The position numbers and the translations under genes are program-made. A stretch of DNA of 8,740 nt from an uncultured Cellvibrio sp. GTDB taxonomy: Bacteria; Pseudomonadota; Gammaproteobacteria; Pseudomonadales; Cellvibrionaceae. The notes beneath the pieces were generated by a model. The model saw only the letters and a program-made list of their open reading frames with translations. It did not search any database and was not told the origin of the DNA. The stretch is taken from contig CAMPIG010000187.1 in NCBI GenBank assembly GCA_946886255.1, forward strand, positions 1-8,740. Direction: 5' to 3'. Within the stretch, counting starts at the first letter, position 1; each line of letters opens with the position of its first letter. Positions 6,610 to 8,740 of the stretch are shown here, one piece after another.

Positions 6610-6930
6610 ATGAAATTCAAATTTTTTATGGCGATATCCCTTTTCTTCGGTTTAATTTCCTCCGCGCACGCAACCAAGGTGGCTGAGTTCGGTGATCCTA
6701 TCATCGGCAATTCATATGGTGGTTGTAGCTTTACAAGAGTCTATTCAACAGGTGGCAGTGGCTTTCTGTACGACGAATATCAGATAACTTGTCCAAGTGG
6801 CGGTCCTTATAAAGTTGGCGTGTACTTTAACACACAATACCCGTATCCCTACCAATGCACTTTCTATCCTGGCAACAATAGTTACTATGTCAGTGGTGAT
6901 TGCACTAACTGGCGTGTTTACTTGAACTGA
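6610..6930 (+). CDS. Small secreted cysteine-containing protein, function unknown
   Basis: 106 residues. Residues 1-21 form a clear Sec signal peptide: MKFKF, a hydrophobic core, then SSAHA before TKVAEF. The 85-residue mature protein is rich in Gly, Tyr and Ser and has four cysteines (39, 61, 83, 98), enough for two disulfides. Segments CSFTRVYSTGGSG, YDEYQITCPSG, YKVGVYFNT and YQCTFYPG look like short antiparallel beta strands. The start is well supported by AAAGGAG six bases before ATG 6610. No family recognised. It lies downstream of another exported hypothetical protein in the same direction, and a strong hairpin follows 30 bases after the stop. Confidence 0.7.
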   Translation: MKFKFFMAISLFFGLISSAHATKVAEFGDPIIGNSYGGCSFTRVYSTGGSGFLYDEYQITCPSGGPYKVGVYFNTQYPYPYQCTFYPGNNSYYVSGDCTNWRVYLN

Positions 6931-6960
6931 TGTTCAGTGTTTATCAGGTAAAAGAATAAA

Positions 6961-6984
6961 CCTTCAGTCCGAAAGGGCTGAAGG
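6961..6984 (+). terminator. Strong hairpin with GAAA loop after the secreted-protein gene (possible terminator)
   Basis: CCTTCAGTCC and GGGCTGAAGG form a 10-bp stem around GAAA. One pair is G-U on the plus strand and C-A on the minus strand, so it forms better in plus-strand RNA. The following TTCCCC is a poor T-run. On the minus strand TTTATTCTTTT follows, so it may also stop transcription coming from the right. Confidence 0.45.
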
Positions 6985-7085
6985 TTCCCCGCGTTGCACC
7001 ACGAAGTAAACAGCGTGGGATTCATGGCTTCTTTTCTCCCGGTGGTTGGGAATGTATAAGGAATAGCCACCAGTTTCACTAATAT

Positions 7086-7121
7086 ATGTACCGAGTCACC
7101 GGAGTATTTCGGTACATTTTT
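7086..7121 (+). terminator. Perfect 9-bp hairpin followed by TTTTT
   Basis: ATGTACCGA (7086-7094) pairs exactly with TCGGTACAT (7109-7117) across a 14-base loop, and five Ts (7117-7121) follow on the plus strand. It resembles a weak, large-loop terminator facing rightwards, protecting the region from plus-strand transcription. It may be part of a larger structured element. Confidence 0.35.
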
Positions 7122-7141
7122 AGTGTTAGGCCTTAACGTTG

Positions 7142-7296
7142 CTACGACTCCGTAGGGGACGGAATAACGCGGCCGGCAGTGAAGGTAAGCTCCTCTCGTA
7201 TATATGTTTGCAGATCCCACCCGCACTAACAAGTGCGGGGGTAATGTATTTACTGCAGATGTGGCCTTCTGACAGCACTCTTTTTTTGCTATCCAT
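7142..7296 (-). pseudogene. hsdR: Remnant of the N-terminus of a type I restriction subunit (HsdR), frameshifted
   Basis: From ATG 7296-7294 the minus strand encodes MDSKKRVLSEGHICSKYITP followed by ALVSAG. One missing base near 7220-7222 shifts the frame; the sequence then continues as WDLQTYIREELTFTAGRVI before meeting a stop at 7144-7142. Joined, this is the conserved opening of EcoEI/EcoR124-like HsdR proteins ('LSE.DIC..YITPALV.AGWDLQ.QIREE..FT.GR'). HsdR is the ATP-driven translocase and nuclease of type I systems and is normally near 800-1000 residues, so over 90% is gone. The start has TAAGGTAGG just upstream and follows the Fic remnant's stop by ten bases, so both once lay in one operon. 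It is non-functional. Confidence 0.78.
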
Positions 7297-7306
7297 GGGG
7301 CCTACC

Positions 7307-7874
7307 TTAATCAGCCAACATCACAAAATGTTTTGCCAATCTAATCATCAGCCCCTTCTGTTCCGGTTTGCTCTCAGCCACTAACAAAGCCGCAATTAAC
7401 GTATTGTCGTTAATCAATTGTTCCATAGGCTTTGCTAACAAGTGTTGATTGATTCGTAGGTACCACAGAAAAAAAATGATCCTGTACGTTTGTTGCCGTC
7501 CGCAAGCGGGTGGTTCTTTATAACGAAGCAAGGGAGATGTGCTGCGCGGCTTGCGATGTTGGGTAAAACAATCCATCACCGAAACTTTGTTCTATCGTCG
7601 CAATGGAGGATGCTAAGTCCTCGTCACGCAATTGACCAAATAGCTCAGTAGCTTCGCCCTTATTTATTAATTCGCGTTTTAGTTGATCGATAGCTTCAAG
7701 CACATCATCCAGGCCTAGCGCATGCATTGCATCTTCCTTGTCGGCTTGCCTTTTGGGCTTTGCTCGTCGTAGCCTTGCAATAAACTCCAGCTGCGGGCGT
7801 AGTCGTGTCACATTAATGACGGCTTGCCCTTGTTCATTGATTAGCGCTTGGTTCGTGAGAATTTGCGAGAACAA
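7307..7874 (-). pseudogene. Remnant of a Fic/death-on-curing family gene with two frameshifts
   Basis: The first segment, from about 7874, includes LKRELINKGEATELFGQLRD and IEQSFGDGLFYPTS, matching the region before the Fic core in Doc-like proteins of RhuM/Fic type. A lost base near 7550 puts the next part in another frame: AAHLPCFVIKN, then HPLADGNKR at 7512-7486, the Fic active-site motif (HPFxDGNKR) with its histidine and glycines intact. A run of eight Ts (7476-7469), probably short of one, shifts the frame again to FLWYLRINQHLLAKP, QLINDNTL and LLVAESKPEQKGLMIRL, ending at TAA 7309-7307. The N-terminal part of the usual RhuM-Fic protein is missing. Intact relatives transfer AMP or phosphate groups to target proteins; this copy cannot be translated as one chain. 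HsdR remnant follows by ten bases. Confidence 0.82.
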
Positions 7875-7887
7875 GGTGAGCGCTTAC

Positions 7888-8103
7888 TCAAACTCTATGC
7901 CGCGTTCCTTGCTGCTTTTGTAGTGTGATGAATTGTTCCAGTTGCTTCCTGGCCAGTTTGGACGGTTGGGTTTTGCTATTTTCCCAGCGGTTTGCAGTAA
8001 CGAAGCTTACGCCTAGCTCCTTTGCCAGGTCCTCCTGTGACATTTGCAATTGCACTCGCAGGGCTTTGACGATGGAGGCGAAGTCGCTGGAAGTGGGTGA
8101 CAT
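7888..8103 (-). CDS. XRE/Cro-type helix-turn-helix regulator
   Basis: 71 residues, almost entirely one HTH_3 domain (about residues 8-58). MSQEDLAKELGVSFVTANRW (from residue 21) holds the two core helices, and ENSKTQPSKLARKQLEQF continues the fold. 'VSFxTxNRWExxKTxPSKLA' is typical of the small regulators found at the head of type I restriction-modification and Fic-containing loci. The frame is undamaged. The start ATG 8103 has only GGA very close upstream, so initiation may be weak. A dyad ATAACA-N2-TGTTAT lies 50 bases upstream and could be its operator. It is followed after 13 bases by the truncated Fic gene, whereas hsdM would normally follow. It is probably the last intact member of the locus. 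Confidence 0.78.
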   Translation of the reverse strand: MSPTSSDFASIVKALRVQLQMSQEDLAKELGVSFVTANRWENSKTQPSKLARKQLEQFITLQKQQGTRHRV

Positions 8104-8152
8104 TTCCGTGTCTTGGGTATGAGTTATTCGTTAGGGAAGTTAGTGGTGCAAT

Positions 8153-8166
8153 ATAACATCTGTTAT
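8153..8166. promoter_or_regulatory. Perfect dyad ATAACA-TC-TGTTAT, possible operator of the XRE regulator
   Basis: Two 6-bp arms in exact inverted repeat with a 2-base centre, 50 bases before the regulator's start codon. On the minus strand it overlaps TATATT, a possible -10 box. Cro-type proteins bind such short dyads and often repress their own genes. The link is inference from position. Confidence 0.4.
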
Positions 8167-8304
8167 GTAATTGGGGAATTTGTAGATGGGGAGGGATTAC
8201 ACTCGACACATCCGCGTGACTCGCCCTTCGGGCAGCCTTAGGCTGTGCAAAACGGCTAAGCCCGTTATCCTTAATCGACACTTTTTCGACACCTGACGGG
8301 CAAT

Positions 8305-8338
8305 AAAAAACCCTAACAAAATCAATTTGTTAGGGTTT
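8305..8338 (-). terminator. Rho-independent terminator of tmRNA
   Basis: On the minus strand AACCCTAACAAA pairs with TTTGTTAGGGTT across a short TTGATT-type loop and runs into TTTTTTATTG. It begins 7 bases after the tmRNA 3' CCA. The long, nearly perfect stem makes this a confident call. Confidence 0.88.
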
Positions 8339-8344
8339 GTTATT

Positions 8345-8733
8345 TGGTGGAGCCGGGGGGATTTGAACCCCCGTCCGCCAGCACTCTATCCGCAGCTCTA
8401 CATGTTTAGAACCGCCTATTGATTTAGCGTAATACAGCCCAGCGGGCGGGACGTAAAACGCGATCCTGTAAAGATTTAGCTGATCCACCCCAGGCAGGCT
8501 TCACTGCGATCCAGTTCTGTATGACGGGCTTTAACGCGGTACTGGCACCTTGTTAGAGACCGTTAGCGGCGAACCGCTAAGTGGTGCTTTCAAAAGCTGC
8601 TTACGCAGCTAATTGGGCACCGTAGTTGTCATCATTGGCAACTGTAAGTTTGCAGCTTTGGATTAACGTGATTGGCTACCCTCACGACATGCACCTTGGA
8701 CTTTGTTACCAGCGTCGAATCCTAATCGGCCCC
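8345..8733 (-). ncRNA. ssrA: tmRNA (transfer-messenger RNA), complete one-piece gene
   Basis: 389 bases. The 5' end GGGGCCGATTAGGATTCGAC and the 3' end CGGCTCCACCA pair as a 7-bp acceptor stem (one G-U). The T arm GGGGGTTCAAATCCCCC is plain at 8354-8370. The message part begins at GCC (8639) and encodes ANDDNYGAQLAA and a stop. tmRNA with SmpB enters ribosomes stalled on broken messages, adds the degradation tag and frees the ribosome. The CCA is encoded. Its terminator follows directly. The promoter lies beyond the right edge, since only 7 bases precede the 5' end. The 3' end of this gene is a common phage and island integration site; no second copy of the 3' segment is visible here. Confidence 0.97.
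8601..8639 (-). CDS. tmRNA-encoded proteolysis tag ANDDNYGAQLAA
   Basis: The reading frame within tmRNA runs from the resume codon GCC (8639-8637) through GCG to TAA (8603-8601). The start (AND) and end (LAA) match other gammaproteobacterial tags, recognised by ClpXP and ClpAP. It is two residues longer than the common ANDDNYALAA because of GAQ in place of A. The form ANDDNYGAQLAA is, as far as I recall, that of Saccharophagus-like bacteria. Confidence 0.93.
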   Translation of the reverse strand, partial: ANDDNYGAQLAA

Positions 8734-8740
8734 GTTCGTC

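Larger units (their letters stand above)
6931..7141. other. Hairpin-rich stretch of unknown nature between the secreted-protein gene and the hsdR remnant
   Basis: Four inverted repeats follow one another: 6961-6984; CCACG/CGTGG at about 7000-7018; GGTGGTT/AGCCACC (one mismatch) at about 7041-7071; and 7086-7117. A minus-strand frame of about 100 codons crosses the area from 7232 to 6918, but it runs through the hsdR remnant in the wrong frame and shows nothing recognisable. Intron, mobile-element-end or small-RNA origins are all possible; none can be supported. Confidence 0.35.

Noticed and set aside
6918..7232. 104-codon minus-strand open frame across the hairpin cluster
   Set aside because: Its first part uses the wrong frame of the hsdR remnant, no ribosome site precedes it, and the rest is unrecognisable. 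Left open as possible relic sequence.
7220..7239. Perfect hairpin CCCGCACT-AACA-AGTGCGGG as a terminator
   Set aside because: It lies within the hsdR remnant, encoding the conserved PALVSAG, and no T-run follows on either strand, so it is a coding coincidence.
7976..8281. 101-codon minus-strand frame overlapping the XRE regulator
   Set aside because: It is another frame of the regulator and its leader; the helix-turn-helix frame is unambiguous.
8345..8370. Attachment-site duplication of the tmRNA 3' end
   Set aside because: I looked for a second copy of the T-arm/CCA segment elsewhere in the window and saw none, and there is no integrase gene.

Overview
The window looks like chromosomal DNA of a gammaproteobacterium, probably of the Cellvibrio/Saccharophagus/Pseudomonas group. 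The pointers are a one-piece tmRNA whose tag reads ANDDNYGAQLAA, an iron-uptake cassette of the DUF3649 / PepSY-TM / DUF3325 type common in those genera, and an OprD-like porin. The organism call is inference; no database search was possible. Apart from tmRNA (ssrA) no gene symbol is certain.

Left part (1-2412, minus strand): the 5' two thirds of a periplasmic substrate-binding protein of a nitrate/taurine/sulfonate-type ABC importer runs off the left edge. Upstream of it, in the same direction, lies an OprD-like outer-membrane porin with its own rho-independent terminator. Both genes carry a TGGCAT-N7-GC element with sigma-54 -24/-12 spacing, followed 44-45 bases later by the same 12-mer AATACAAGTTGA. 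This suggests one regulon in which the porin admits the solute that the binding protein captures.

Middle part (2687-5458, plus strand): a Fur-box-like site precedes three tightly packed genes: a small membrane protein (DUF3649), a large PepSY-associated membrane protein that resembles inner-membrane siderophore reductases, and a small membrane protein (DUF3325). Immediately after them is the wreck of a TonB-dependent siderophore receptor. Only two C-terminal pieces survive, joined by an internal deletion, and the last strand is frameshifted. The reductase cassette appears to have lost its own receptor.

Next (5459-6930, plus strand): a more AT-rich stretch with two proteins of unknown function that enter or face the periplasm, each with cysteines suited to disulfides, and a possible 17-codon micro-ORF between them.

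Right part (6931-8740, mostly minus strand): a graveyard of a type I restriction-modification locus next to tmRNA. In transcription order (right to left) there is an apparently intact XRE/Cro-type regulator, a truncated and twice-frameshifted Fic/death-on-curing gene whose HPLADGNKR motif is still readable in a third frame, and, ten bases later, the first ~45 codons of an hsdR restriction subunit, also frameshifted. hsdM and hsdS are absent and were presumably deleted. Beyond hsdR is a hairpin-rich stretch of unknown nature. The complete tmRNA gene with its terminator closes the window. tmRNA genes are frequent integration sites, which fits a decayed defence island here, but no integrase or duplicated attachment site is visible.
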